From: Paulownia fortunei
Lineage: Eukaryota > Streptophyta > Magnoliopsida > Lamiales > Paulowniaceae
Length of the DNA stretch: 64,000 nt
Reading direction: 5' to 3'
Assembly (NCBI GenBank): GCA_019321725.1
Contig: CM033123.1
Span: 938,960-1,002,959 of the forward strand
Position 1 is the stretch's first letter. The number at the start of each line of letters is the position of its first letter. The notes below the pieces were generated by a model. That model made no database searches. It was not told the origin of the DNA and worked only from the letters and a program-made list of their open reading frames with translations. Shown piece by piece: positions 24,870 to 37,631 of the stretch. A program made the position numbers and the translations under genes.

Positions 24870-26205
24870 TATAGACCATTACATTATTCACTAGAATGCC
24901 TCAATTATATCTTCGGAAAAGGACTTTTTTTTTCCATGTAGATTCATGTTATATTGGAATATGCAGTCTTGATATATGAAGATGGTTGTTATGGACACTC
25001 TTTACTAAATTGATTAGACTTTAGATTCATTGCAACTCAATTGTATATTTCTATTGGAATGTGAGTAGGTGAATCTTCAAATTATACCACAATGTATCTT
25101 GAAGAACACAATGTTTTGAGATCACCTAGGAGTGGATTCTGTGTGTATGACACGAGGGGTGTAGACCAAAACCAAATGGAGGAAGGATTGGATGGGGTTT
25201 CGACATGGATGTCCGATGGAGTTCGACATAACCAGCCTTGTTACAGACCAGGGGATGACAAAGTTAAGGGATTAGGTACAATGAACTTGTCAGTGGGGCT
25301 TACTAATTCAAGGTACATAAAGAGAAAGGTCAACTGTGTTATGGTTGTGACTGATCTATCACAGATTCACAAGGCCTTCAAATGTGGTGATTTGAGGTCA
25401 ATGGAGGCCTTAAGGGACCTCTTCCATTTGTCAGCTATTAAAAATTCCAGTAAGTCATTTTTTAATTTGTCCTGTAAATTACTCTACAAAATGAAGCATC
25501 AGTTGTGTGTGATATAATTGATTTTTGGCATAAGTTTTCACAATCTGCGTAGTTGACTTTTAGCATGCTTCCAATCTCTAGAATTAATCAATTTAGTTAG
25601 TTGCTTCTTTCTAAAACTAAAATAGTAAAAATAAATAAATAAATAAATAAAAGCTGAAAGCGACTTTTGCTAAGCTTCTTTTCATCTTTTTCTAAAAATT
25701 AGTATTTTCTCAAAGCTAAACACGTTCCACAAACGTTCGTTTGAGTAGAAGTAAACGTGTTTCATTTTATGTAACCGTGTGTATATGATGTATGTGTTCT
25801 CTAAAGATCTTTTCACTCATAGTGGATTTATGTTTAACAGATGAGAATCCAATCTTGATATTAACACATGGAGACACCCTAAATGCTGAGGATAGGATCA
25901 ATGGCAGACTAAAAATATGTGAATATTTGGGAATACCAGAGACAAGTGGTGCATATGACATACCATGTTTGACAGAACAGGGGATTCTGGCAGAAGAATC
26001 TGATCCAGTTACTGCATTTGCTCTGACAGAAGCAGTTTACAGGGCTTTACTGCAATCAGATAGAACCCATCTCCCCAAGAAGAAATTCAAGGACTGGATA
26101 ATCTTGTTCTTGTCATGGATAATGTGGTGCATTGCTTCATTCTTTGCAATTCTTGCAAATTTCTTCTCAAGATTTGGGCATCACAAGAAGAAACTCAAAA
26201 TGTGA
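24419..26205 (+). CDS. P-loop GTPase-like protein with C-terminal membrane anchor, 382 aa, three exons
   Basis: Exons are 24419-24821, 25069-25449 and 25841-26205, in phase. The Walker A/G1 motif GLTSSGKSS is at about 105-113 (K111), a G3-type DTRG at 162-165 and a G4-position THGD at 270-273, where canonical small GTPases have NKxD. A hydrophobic segment (WIILFLSWIMWCIASFFAILANFF, residues about 345-368, split here: WIILFLSWIMWC / IASFFAILANFF) precedes a basic tail ending HHKKKLKM, consistent with a tail-anchored protein. I know of similar uncharacterised plant P-loop NTPases; the layout loosely recalls the IFI44-like GTPases of animals, but I cannot confirm homology. Nucleotide preference, substrate and function are unknown. 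Intron 1 begins with a (CA)15 run. Confidence 0.8.
24839..24868 (+). repeat. (CA)15 microsatellite in intron 1 of the P-loop gene
   Basis: A perfect 30-bp CA run starts 17 bp after the splice donor at 24822. Intron 2 of the same gene carries an (AAAT)n run at about 25629-25651. Confidence 0.9.
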
Positions 26206-29200
26206 ACCAGATTTTAAGGGGTGATCGATTTTTAGGTACATCGATAACGTATGTTAGATGCGTGTTACAGTGTGTAATGCATGTCGTGGTACACTCAGTG
26301 CACATAAGAGTTAAAAGTGAGGCTTTCTTGTTTAATTTGTGTGAAAAAATATATCTTAATGTGTTTGTGTACTTTTTGATTATTTTTATTATTGTTATTT
26401 TATTTGCTTATGATGTGGAAGTGTGTTAGATTTATTGCATGTATGATATGCTTCAAAAGTGCCCTGCCCTTGCTAGTTTTCATGTTGATAAGCTTCAATA
26501 TATGGCCCCATATAAGGAGCTTTAACGAATTATCACTTGGTGTGTGGGTAGGGCCTGTTTGCTGTCACTATTGACTGCTGATATTATTTTATGTCCACTT
26601 GATTTTGGATTCGGTTTGCCATTACTGTTTGTTCTTTGCTTTTTTTAATTAATAGATCAATAAATTGGATGAGTCCAAATGATTTATCCATATTTGTCCA
26701 TCAATTATCAATGGATATATCTTCACCTTATATTCAAGTAGTTAAAGGATTTTTTTTATTTTTCTTGGGTTTGTCTCTCATTTGCTAAGAAAATTCCTTG
26801 CAATATTATACTTCCTCATTTCTTATTTGAATACCGTATTTTGAACGGATATCTGAATTTTAAAGAAGAGTTGAAAAATAAAATTTATGTTTATCTTTTG
26901 TTTTATGGTCTTAATAATGGTATTACGGAGTTAGTGGTATTGTTTTATTATTTTATATGAGTTTTTAATTTTGAAAAAAAAAATTACAATTGAATGTTAT
27001 TGTTTGCAATTTGGGTCATAGAAGAATGTTGTGGTGGGCTTTGTTCCAATTAAAATAGTCCTTACAAAAGATTTGCCCATTTTGGGCCGAGTCCAAATGA
27101 ACCTTATGAAAGATGAAGGCCAATCTTCAATTGACATGCATTTAACCATTTCAAATATATCCTTTTTGTACTATATATAAAAACATTAATTTGTAGATTG
27201 AAAAAAATAAATAAAGATTTTTAGCCATTTGTTTTTTCTTTTATTTCTGTGGGTATGAATTTGATGATACAGCTTTGCATGGGTGAGTTGGAATTTCAAG
27301 GCAGTGGTCCTCTCTACTTTTTGTCTGGTCTCAGTAACGAACAAATTGGTTTCATGTCCTATCCCTTTCATTTGCTGTCATCATAATATCTAGCAAATAT
27401 TTGTCCCTTTATTTTATATCTATAATCTCAACTACAATTTTTATTATTTTTCAAGGGAAAATATATATATATATATATATGTCCTTGTTAAGCTACTCTT
27501 GTTTCTTGCTCAAGTTATACAAAATATCTTTGGTATTTTTCATTGAGATGTTAGTCAGAGTTTTCAATTTTTTTTTTTTTTTTAATTTTGATGTGAAAAT
27601 AACTAGTTTTTATTGCGATGAAGAATGGTATTTCAATTTGCAGGATCACACTGAATGATTTTTGTTAATTATATAATATCTAGTGTAAATCTTATGTTGT
27701 GCCTGCGTATTTCATTTTCATTTTTGTGATTCGAAACTAATTTATTTATTGTAAGAATTTTTGGACATGAGGCACAATGTTGTGTTATGAATGAGTTTGT
27801 AAGTTGTTGAATATTCATATAATAAAAATATAAAATCAAATTTTGAAATTAACTTGTGTTCTCCAATAAATTATATTTAAATAGTAATATTTTATGAGAC
27901 GTTGTAAATCAAATTATGCGAGTTTGAAACATAATGGATTATGGTTACATGGCTATGAAATCCTTTGGGTGCACTTATGAAGTATAAATAACAAAACTAG
28001 TAACATATCATGCGTATGCCTTTTTGTTTATTGCTCTTTCATTACATTGACTTATTATGTTGCATTTTTTTGTATCTATGAAAACAAAACAAACATATTT
28101 TCTTTGCAAGTCCCATGTAGTTTGTCCTAAATCCTAATCCTCCAAATGGGTTTCCTCTCTAATCTTGTTCTTGTGGTTTCCTAGTGATCTACTTGGATTG
28201 TGGAATGCCACTCATGAGAGCTTGATATGGCTTTCTTGTAGGATTTGGTTCACAAAGTAAATCTAGTTTTGGCATCTATTCTCCAAATTGAGAGTAATTA
28301 CAAAGCAACTAGCAAGCACAAGAGATTTGCCAATCTTGTTGTGCATGGATTCATTATGTACTCTTCTAGTTCTTGTTACTAAAATTTGAAGCTTTCACAA
28401 GCTAAATTGCACGATCAACATTTGATAAAATGCCAAAGTTAGAACTTGATGGACCTACTCACCATCAAATGGTCATCGTGGGGATTGAGGTCTAGGGCTA
28501 AAGTCCAATCATTTTCAAAGAATTTACACTCAACTTTATAAGACATTAATCTAACTTTCAATATTCAAATAGTGAAAAAAACGTGTTAAATGACTCAAAC
28601 TCAATACTTCATATCTTGAAAACAACCATCTTCACGTTTAAAATTATGTTTTACTAGACACGTAAACTATTACTTACGAATTGGATATTAGTTAAACATA
28701 AGATCCTCATAATTTGATTATTAATTTCATTTGGCTTCAAATTATACTTTCCAAATTATTTTGGTTTGTCATTTCAAAATAATATAGAAAGGGCTCACGA
28801 GCATATTTGTTACCCCAACCAATAATTTTTTTGGATGATAAAGTACAAAGTGGTTTGTTGGTTTTACCACAAACAGTACAAAGCCATAATTTTTATAGAA
28901 GAACATGTAGTTATGGTCTAGCCAAATTTGGATGTGCACTGTGAAAAAGTAGCCTTCTCACTTTTTCCTTTCCTGGATATTGTCCCTAGTAAAAGTGTAA
29001 TACCCCAGTAAAAAAATTGTAGTCAACCCCCCAAACAAAATTTATCCTTTTTTTTTTTCAAGAATTTCAGGTGGCTGACATAAAATTTACAGATTCCACA
29101 TTGAATTTCATCCGCCACCAAGCTCACGCGCCGCTGTGCTGCAATGGTGGCACCACCGGCTGACACGGGGAAGATTCATTTTGTTTCATTTTTCACTCTT

Positions 29201-29984
29201 TTTCTTTAATATATATATATGTATATATATATTATTCTCCCTCATAAGAACTTGTACAATCACTTTTCCATAACTTAAAGGTGCATGCTCGTTTCAATTC
29301 ATTAGCTGGTCTCAAAACTTGTCTATATTTTGAAAACTCAAGATTGTCGATTATGTGACATTCATGTCGGAAGACTCACTAATGAACTATCACAATGTCC
29401 AAAAATAAATAAGTCCTTAGATTTAATTTTCACCATTGAATTAAGAATCCTGAACGAATGAATAGCTAGAAGACGTCGAGGATTGAAAGTACGAATGTAT
29501 TCAATCTATATGGTATTTCCAAAATTTGATACTCTCATTATATAATTATTTATCCATAGCAATGTTTTAAAGTAGTAAAAATAATAATATGAGTGATTAA
29601 TCACGAAAATGAACATAATTATATTCACTTGTGTAAAGTTCGATTGGAACAATAATTTCTCTGTTGGCCTCTATTTTAATGTATTATATTAGCCACGTGT
29701 GTTTTTAATTTGGTTGGAATGTTGAGACTTCTGGTAACAAATCGTTCAGCAATTCCAGCTTTACAAGTTTCTTAAATTAATCAATAACACAAATGTTCTT
29801 CTTATTTTATTTTATTTTTAATTAGGTTTTCCTTATATTACATATTAATTTCTTTATTAAAATCTCATTTCCTGGCACGTCCATACTATTCTCTAATGAC
29901 ATATTGCTTGGTTTGAAAAGGCAATTCACACAAATTAAATTAATGTTTATCATAATTGAATTGATAATTAAATCAATTTTACTA

Positions 29985-30350
29985 TAGTTCAACGATTCAA
30001 TTGGTTGGACGAATTCATCTGATCAGTCTCATGAAAATTTATTATTTTTTTATTATATTATATAATATAATAACATAATAAACTAATATTTATGTACAAA
30101 GTAAAAAAATAAATAATTAATTAAAAAATATATTTAACAAAGTTCAAGATACAAATAATTACATATATATTACTAAATACCAAGTTTAATCTTTCTAAAA
30201 AAAAGTTTTTTGATTATTTTTTTGGCCAATTTAACTATTTCAATCGAATTTTTATAATTAGATTTTCTATTTTTTTGCACCCAAACATAACGGACCGCCA
30301 CTGGTTCATAGTTGAACCGGTCGAACCAATTCGTCTGATCTGATTTTTAA
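29985..30350 (+). repeat. AT-rich dispersed repeat, copy A
   Basis: This is collinear with copy B at 30625-31010, in the same orientation. Shared landmarks in order are a GGTT..GGACGA-type edge, TGTACAAAGTAAAAAA with ATAAATAA, TTTAACAAA, AATTACATATATAT, ACTAAATACCAA, CTTTCTAAAAA, GATTTTCTATTTTTTT, and a closing GAACCGGTCGAACCAATT edge. The GGTTC..CGGTC edges suggest a non-autonomous transposon, but I could not define terminal repeats or target-site duplications. Boundaries are approximate. Confidence 0.6.
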
Positions 30351-30526
30351 AATATTGAAATTAATCAAACAAATCATCAAATTCTTCATTTAAAAATTAC
30401 TTTGGTCAAAAACAGTAAGAAAATTAATAAGTTTACAAAAGGGTCCTACCAAATATTATAAATGCTTTGTCTAAATTAACGCAAACAACATTATTACAAT
30501 TTCTGCAAAATTTATGTTGTATTTTA

Positions 30527-30601
30527 GTGATTAGTGTTTTTATAGTTATGAGCCTTTTACAACGTGTGCTTTTTTATTCGTGATTAGTGTTTTTATAGTT
30601 A
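30527..30601 (+). repeat. 22-bp direct repeat lying between repeat copies A and B
   Basis: The 22-bp unit beginning GTGATTAGTG and ending TTATAGTTA occurs at 30527-30548 and again, identically, at 30580-30601. Confidence 0.85.
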
Positions 30602-30624
30602 AATTGATTACTAAATTAGTATTG

Positions 30625-31010
30625 TTGTCAGCTAGCGGTTCAATCATCGGTCCGACTAATCTATTAAAAATTAACTATATTTTTTTTATGTTATATAAAA
30701 TAATAATATAATAAATTAAATTATTATGTACAAAGTAAAAAAGATAAATAAACAACTAAAATACATTTAACAAAAACCAAAATTCAAGTAATCATACATA
30801 TATATATAGAACTAAATATCAATTTTAAACTTCCTAAAAAATCAATAAATAAATAAATAAAAAAAGTCGTTGAATGTTTCTTTGGCTGGTTGATCGGTTC
30901 AATTAATTTTTAATCAATTTTGATCAATACGACTAGATTTTTTATTTTTTATACACAAACAAACATAAATGATCACTTATTCGTGGTTGGACAAGTCGAA
31001 CTGATTGGTT
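30625..31010 (+). repeat. AT-rich dispersed repeat, copy B
   Basis: Diverged copy of the element at 29985-30350. It retains TGTACAAAGTAAAAAA, ACATTTAACAAA, ATCATACATATATAT, ACTAAATATCAA, CTTCCTAAAAA, GATTTTTTATTTTTTAT and a closing GGACAAGTCGAACTGATT edge. It carries an (AAAT)n expansion at about 30841-30860. Boundaries are approximate. Confidence 0.6.
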
Positions 31011-31273
31011 TGACCCAATTTTGTACCATTGTTTGTTATTTCTGCCTTTCTTTGAAAAAAAGAAACAAAAGATATGAAAATTGCTCGAGGGAATTTAATC
31101 AATACTACTTTATTAAGAAGGTATGAAAAAGCTAATTTGTGATAAATTTCCCTATTTCCCCTGAACATGCTTCATGCCAGAAGAAGCCAATTCAGCTTCT
31201 ATTTTTGACCTCAATTCCTAAAAGATTATTTAGATTTTGTCACATACTAAAAGAGTGTATGTCTGTGTGTAAA

Positions 31274-31462
31274 AAACCCTAAAAACTTTTTCTATGGCGG
31301 CAAACACCAAAACATATTCCTCAAATTCCCCAAAACACCCCCACTCCAAAAATAAGAAAATTCCCGTGGCGCCTTTTTCCCCAACAATTTGGCGGGGTCA
31401 AAAAATGTTTTGGAACCGAAGCCCTTTTTCGTCTTTTCGCTCTCCTGCGCGCCTTAGGGTTT
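31274..31462 (+). promoter_or_regulatory. GATA promoter: two telo-boxes flanking an E2F-like site
   Basis: AAACCCTAA (telo-box) is at 31274-31282, TTTGGCGGG (matching the E2F consensus TTTSSCGS) at 31388-31396, and an inverted telo-box TTAGGGTTT at 31454-31462. All lie just upstream of the TATA box. Telo-boxes and E2F sites are known in plant promoters active in dividing cells; activity here is inferred. Confidence 0.5.
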
Positions 31463-31471
31463 TCATAAACT

Positions 31472-31480
31472 TATATATAA
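31472..31480 (+). promoter_or_regulatory. TATA box of the B-GATA gene
   Basis: TATATATAA precedes a C run and predicts transcription start near 31505. This leaves a leader of roughly 500 nt before the ATG at 32002, unless it is spliced. Confidence 0.65.
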
Positions 31481-31518
31481 ACCCCCCCAACAAATTTTTT
31501 TTCTCATTCGCCCCCCAA

Positions 31519-31656
31519 ATGCACTTTCTCTCTCTAGAATTTCTGCCTGTCAGTTTTCATCTCATCGCAATCTTAGCCAAATTTCCTCTTCACTACCGAC
31601 CTTTTACCGAACCCTTCTCCGCCTTTCTCTATCTGTATCTGTATGTGTATGTATAG
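31519..31656 (+). other. Possible upstream ORF (45 codons) in the GATA leader
   Basis: If transcription starts near 31505, the first AUG of the mRNA is at 31519. It opens a 45-codon frame ending at TAG 31654-31656, ahead of a (GA)n run (31655-31673). The frame continues upstream to 31294 through the promoter, so the peptide itself need not be conserved; it may act only by its presence. Confidence 0.35.
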
Positions 31657-32001
31657 AGAGAGAGAGAGAGAGAAAGCGGTAACTTAAGGGTTTTGTTTAG
31701 TTCAGTTCAGTTCATTTTTCACTTAGCAGAAACTTGATCGCAGTTTAGAATTTTAGTTCATCTTTCGGGTGTTGTCTGGTGTTTGTTGATCTGGGTTTGG
31801 CTTTGTTTTAGCTAGTTTTGAGTTTAATCTCAACTTTCTTTTTTTTTTTTTCGATTTTCTTGAATCATCTTACTTTCGGGTGTGATCTTAGTAGCTTTGG
31901 TTCTGATCAGGTGTTTCTTGGGCTGAAAGTCTTATTTTTTAGTTAATTAGTCCAAGAATCGCATCTGGGACTGTTTCAGATCTTTGAACAAGAGCTTGCA
32001 A

Positions 32002-32989
32002 ATGATGGATCTGAGCGATAAAGTAAGTGATCACGATTCGTAATCATCAGCGTTTTATTTTCAATTTTTTCGTACATGATCTAGTTAAGCTTACAGATGA
32101 GCTTGATTAGGATGCGATGATGAAGTTTAGTTAATTAATGTTCTTGGACTTTGCTGCTTACAGGGTTCAGAGTGTGAAGAAATGAGTAGCCAAACACCAA
32201 CTCCTGACAGGGTTTCATCTGATGGCTCAAATGTTAAGACGTGTGTTGATTGTGGTACCTCAAAAACCCCCCTATGGAGAGGTGGTCCAGCTGGACCCAA
32301 GGTATATACATACAACCATTATACACACTTTGGTTTAATGGGTTTTGTGATTTTTTAACACAGTAAGATGCATCTTGTGTGTGCGGATCTTGTTGTTCAT
32401 CTTAATTATATCTTTTGATGTCTCACGTGATACACGTGTGTTGACAAATGTTCTTTACGACCCATAAAATTTTTGAATTAGATTACTCTTTCTTGGGCGT
32501 TAAAAGTGTGACAAAGGATTTTCTTGGCACAACATGTTTGGTGTTAGGTAGAGGTCTTTGCATGTGCTTAGTGTGTGTGTGTGTTTTGTAGTATGTTTTT
32601 TTTTTTTTTTTTTTTTATTTTTTCCATGGGATCTGATTCAATATTTATTGTTTCTTTGCCTGCAGTCACTATGCAATGCATGTGGGATTAGGAGCAGAAA
32701 AAAGAGAAGGGCACTTATGGGTGTTACAAAAGAAGAAAAGAAAACAAAGAAATCATCAAGTGGCAAAAATATTAGCCTTCAAAGCAACAGCAGTAACAGT
32801 TGTACCAGCAGCAGTGCAGATAGTACCAGCAAGCTTGGGGATTCATTCAAGAAGAAATTGTGGGCGTTTGGAAGAGATGTAGCCTTGCAGAGACCTAGAT
32901 CAAACACTACCCGAAGGAGAAAGTTGGGAGAGGAAGAGCAAGCGGCATTTCTTTTAATGGCTTTATCTTGTGGCTCTGTTTATGCATAG
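32002..32989 (+). CDS. GATA17: B-class GATA transcription factor with LLM domain, 160 aa, three exons
   Basis: Exons are 32002-32022, 32164-32301 and 32666-32989, in phase; the second junction falls inside the zinc finger, as is usual in this class. The finger is C34-x2-C37-x18-C56-x2-C59 (CVDCGTSKTPLWRGGPAGPK / SLCNACGIRSRKKRRA), the class IV plant type. A basic region and a Ser-rich linker follow. The C-terminus AAFLLMALSCGSVYA (146-160) contains the LLM motif that defines the GNC/CGA1/GATA15-17 group, which acts in greening, hypocotyl elongation and cytokinin response. Length and short N-terminus fit GATA15/16/17 rather than GNC. The symbol rests on class plus neighbourhood (GATA17 / GATA17-LIKE in Arabidopsis) and is an orthology inference. 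The start is the first of two consecutive ATGs. Confidence 0.9.
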
Positions 32990-35900
32990 GATTTGTACTA
33001 GATGCAGTAGTTGTTGTACTCTCCCCCCCCCCCCCCTAATTTCAAGAAAAAAGGAGAAAGAGCTCAAATGGGCTTTTCAAGTGTACCTTTTGAGATCATA
33101 AATGAAAATTTGTTCTAATTTAATTTGCTTGTAATATTTGTTTCTCTTAATGGGAGAGGGTTAAAGATCAAGCAAATTTTCTAATTTGGGTTAAAAAAAC
33201 AGATTTGTCTTTGGAATAGATTTTTATTGTGTTCTTGATATTCTGCTTTTCATTTTTCAAGATTCATGTGGTTGACTCTTTTAGTCCACACATCATTAAG
33301 CAATCAAAGAATTGGAGTACAACTCCAGCCCATGATTGGTAAAGACTTGAGCTTCTAAAGTAAAAAGTACAAGATTTTATTGCACAAGGCCTTTTATGTT
33401 CTTTAATGGTTTCAAGGCTACAATGAGTAAGAAACAATTCAAATTTTCATGAATTGTTATTGTCTTGTATCAGGACCATGAAATGTCAACTTTCTATTCT
33501 GGTATCTCTTCTTTATCTACTGGCAAGATTGGAGGGAAGATGTTTGGTCCAAAAAATTTCAGAGATAATTTTTTATTTGGTCCTCACACATTTGATCTCA
33601 ATTCTTCCCTCCCAAAACCCAAATTGGTCATAAAAAGTTATTTCTTTTCATTTTATTTAAAATTTTAGATTACCTCTCAATATTCCCTCTATTTCCAAAT
33701 TCCACCAACCAAACATAAGATTTTTGAAATTAATCAGAGAATAAATCTACATAATTTGATGGACTGTTCCATTATGCCCTTTATCCTTTGTGTCATCAAT
33801 TGGAAATTGGGGTCTTTCGAAATTGATATTTTGTTGTTGATGATGGATGCATTCTCAATAAAAAAAAAGAAAAATTGTTTTCTTTGTTATATTTATTTTA
33901 GTCACACTAGATATATATTGCGATTAACCACAAAAATTAATTTAGTATAATTAATAATTTCAAATCGAAACAAAAAAGAAACTACTGTAATAGATGAAAT
34001 TTGAATCTAGAACCTGTTACTGATTGTATGGCTAATTAAGTACAATCATTAAGAATTAATATTAAAGTAGCCTGCCTAATATTCACAAATAGGTGTGGCT
34101 CAAACCTAAGACAATAAGACATCATATGAATAGTATATAGTTTTGGGGTTTTTACATTATATGAAGAGTGAAATTAGAAACTTGAAATTCCAATAATGTT
34201 GTTCCCTCTCTCTTAAGGAAATTCAAATTTTAGGTTGTTGGATTATTAATATGGCCGAACTACCACATTTATTCACATTTTAAGATGCCCTGGAGGGATA
34301 CCAATTAAAGCTTCAAAATTTAAGATGCCTTCAAAATCTATGTCTACACTTTTATAAAGGCCCATTTTTGGTACCAAAGACCCAACACAACAGTTCCTGG
34401 ACCCTAGTTGTGCTGATCTTCCTTGTTAAGCCTTAATTTCTCAAAATTGTTGAGAACGAGTAACAATCAAAATTAGCCGGCCCATTTTGATCATGGGCCT
34501 AAATGAAGATCTCTTTTGCTTTATTTAGGGTAAAGATCATAACTTTTACTGTATGAGTTTCTAATCTTAGTTTAAATAAACTAGGTAAATTGAAAAATGA
34601 TTTGATAGAGACTTTGGGCTGGATGTTTGTGTGTTGATGTATTTATTTGGACCAGCATCGGTAGAAAATTTAACAAAATGATTCGGTGGAGAATTTGGGC
34701 TTGTGACAGTCCAGCTTGAAATCCCAATTAACAGCACGAAATACATAAAAAAAAATTCTTTTTTTTTTTAATCCACTTCAAGAATAAACTAACAATAATT
34801 TTTTTGTCCAGCAAAAGTGAGAATTTATTCAAACTGAAACTACAAAATGAAAGATTAATTTTCAGATATGGCAATGGAGTGAGTTTGGTCAAACTTGGGA
34901 ATAGTCCCTATCAAGGTTTTTTAATGATTCGGATGCCAACCCAATAGGTTAAATCAATTTTATTATTTTAAAAATATTAAAAGATATATTTTTTTAATAT
35001 ATATATATTTAAAAAAATATCACATATATAGATATAATATTTTTTTAAAAAATAAATAAATAAATAAATAAAACGAGTTTAAAAATAAAAATTTAAAACC
35101 CACCCCAAACCTAATACTCCAAAACAGGACGGGTCCAATATGAATTCTAAACATGTTCGAGTCTGCACATGCTCTATTATCATTCCTATTAATCTCTATA
35201 AATTGTTGCCATTGCAGCAATAACTAGTCTGGAAATTGTCAATGAGGCAAAAGCAAGTAGGGACTTCCAAAGCAATTAATTCATGTCCTTTTATTTATTA
35301 ATTTTTTTTTTTTACATTTGTATTTTCCTTTCACACCAAAAACCCATAAAAACCTTGGAGTGGTCTCCTCCAATTATATAATAATAATAGTGTAAAAACA
35401 TCAAAAGAACAAAAATTTGGTAGCACCATAAAAGTGTGAATAAATTTCTGCTTTTAAATGTGGCCTCTTGTCAGTTCCATAGGAGTTGTAGGACCCCCCC
35501 CCACATTTGGATTCATTGCCTTCCAGCTAATGCCCACGTACCCTTTTCTCCCTAATAATTTCACTCTTTACAATTATTATTACATGTAAAAACGGGTAAT
35601 TATTAAACAACAAATACATTTTTACTTAAAAATAATAATGCAATATAATTGACCTTCATTTATTCAATCATTATCTAAATTTTTTATGTCTGGTTAGAAT
35701 AGAATCACAAGAAAGGGACAGACAAAATATAAAGCAATTAATTATGATTATTAATGGTGGAGAATGTAATCATAAAAGCTGTTGTTATCTCATAGTTTAA
35801 GAAAATCCAAAATCTCTGGTCTGTTGGTAGACAACGTCTCCATAAAATGCACAAAAAAACATCAATATGCCAGTTCACATGGGAGTAATGCCCACCCAAA

Positions 35901-37631
35901 CCCAACCCTTTTCATTTATAGACATTAATAACAATAATTCTATGCACAGCCGCAGGTACATATTATACAGCAATTTGAATCTTTTAATTCAATTTAATAT
36001 TTTATTTTATATGCAAAATTAGATATACGTATTAAGTGTATAATATATCTTATTAAATATATATTTAATGTGTATATATAATATATATGTATATGCATGC
36101 ACAGAGTGTGGATAAATACGTATTGGATTCTAAATTCCATGCCTATAAATATAAAGCCAAAAGGGAAGTAGTTATACTGAATGTAATACAAGTAGATTCT
36201 TCTTTTGCAGCGCATCCACAGTTACACGCTGGAAAGGCTGGGAATGTACCTCCACATGCAGTGTAAGATCATTGATTCTAAAGTACAGATAGATATAAGG
36301 AATAAGGATCATTAAACTTAAATGTCGTATAAATTATTTTTTAAATTTTAAAAAAAATATTTATAAAACCATTGAACTTGGTGTTGCATAGAACTAGAAC
36401 TATCTAGAGATGATACTTGGGACTTTTAGCCATGGAAATATAGACAATCTGGAAAGGTTATATGCTCAGTTTATTCATAGCAATAAGAAAGTTGCATTCC
36501 TATTGCCAATAACTTTCTTGATCCAAGAAACGACTTTAGTTCTCTTTTATAAAAAGCATGTAATGAATATTGCGATGAAATGCTAAACGATTTGGAAAAA
36601 CATGTGGGCTCTCCAATAGTTTCTGAAAGTTTAGACTGTAAGAGGTAAAATGAGAACACAATTATTAACAAAATCAAACTTCTGCTAAACAAAGATTTGA
36701 TTTTAACATGGCAATGCCACAAACAAGTTTTGTATCAATTATCAGTTCACAACTGAAGTTTGCCATCAACCCAAAAATATTGAATACCAACAACCAAGCT
36801 TGAACTGTAACCAGCCCGTAGTTTAGATCAGTAAACTAAGACAAACTTTTAACCAACCAACCAACCAAACCCACCCACGCAACAGAAAGACACACAGAGA
36901 GAATACATTTGTAGCATTGGCACATGTTGCTTTTTGTACGGCACAGCTATGTCGGAATTGAATGTTTGGTTGACATAATAGCAGAACACATTAATCTTTA
37001 CTCAATAAATAAAAACAACCAGTGTTTAATTGTTACGACTATAATTCAAGCCCTCGAATTAGTGGTTTATTGAGCATCTAATCAATACTGTTGGCAAGAT
37101 ATGATCTTAACTAATGTAGATTAGTTGTAGACAAACTTAGTTAGATATTTTTAACGGAATGTTTGAAAAAAAAAAAAAAATAGATGAAGAAAGGGAAGTG
37201 TAAAGACTATAATTGACACTTAATAGATTATGCAAAATTGACTGATTTTCTTACAATCCTAGGAAATTTGTGAAAATAACTGACCAGGAAAAAGAAAAAG
37301 TAGACATAAAATTGTCAAGAATTTACAGATTACTTCACTGAATTAGAGAGAGAAATCTTCTATACTTTCAGTGTTCTCTTCCAGAAAAGCTCTTCTGTTG
37401 CTTGATGATCAGCAGGGGCTGAAGGGCACTCCTGGAAATCCACAAAAATTGCCCCAAACCATCAGCTTTGAAGATCAAGATTTGAAGACCCTTTTTTCCT
37501 CTCTCCTCATCTGCTCAGCAAGCTTGAAGATCTGTGAACCTGACACTTTATTTTCACATTCTTAATTTTTTTTTTTTTGTTGTTGAACTACAAAAAGAAA
37601 AGCTAAAAGCAAAAAGATTATATAGTTTTCT
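32990..37631. other. 4.6-kb spacer between GATA and the extensin-like gene
   Basis: The GATA 3' untranslated region contains a C14 run (33023-33036). A GGGT-containing repeat-like stretch lies near 34910-35170, where ACCCACCCCAAACC and GGACGGGTCCAATA recall dispersed-repeat ends. AT runs and (AAAT)n lie near 35047-35072. The last about 250 bases are probably extensin-like 3' untranslated sequence. No gene is supported. Confidence 0.5.

Larger units (their letters stand above)
26206..31273. other. 5-kb AT-rich spacer with diverged repeats
   Basis: Apart from the P-loop 3' untranslated region, this holds poly-A/T, AT dinucleotide runs (27461-27482, 29208-29231), and the two related repeats at about 29985-30350 and 30625-31010. 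A short GC-richer patch with CACGCGCCGC lies near 29125. No coding region is supported on either strand. Confidence 0.5.

Noticed and set aside
31294..31518. 5' part of a 120-codon ORF upstream of GATA as a protein-coding gene
   Set aside because: It runs through the promoter elements and TATA box, has Lys/Pro/Phe-biased composition and no family features; only the part from 31519 may be in the mRNA, as a uORF.
36211..36264. Exon-like stretch after TTTTGCAG reading AHPQLHAGKAGNVPPHAV
   Set aside because: It ends in a stop after 18 residues, has no partner exons and matches no family I can name.
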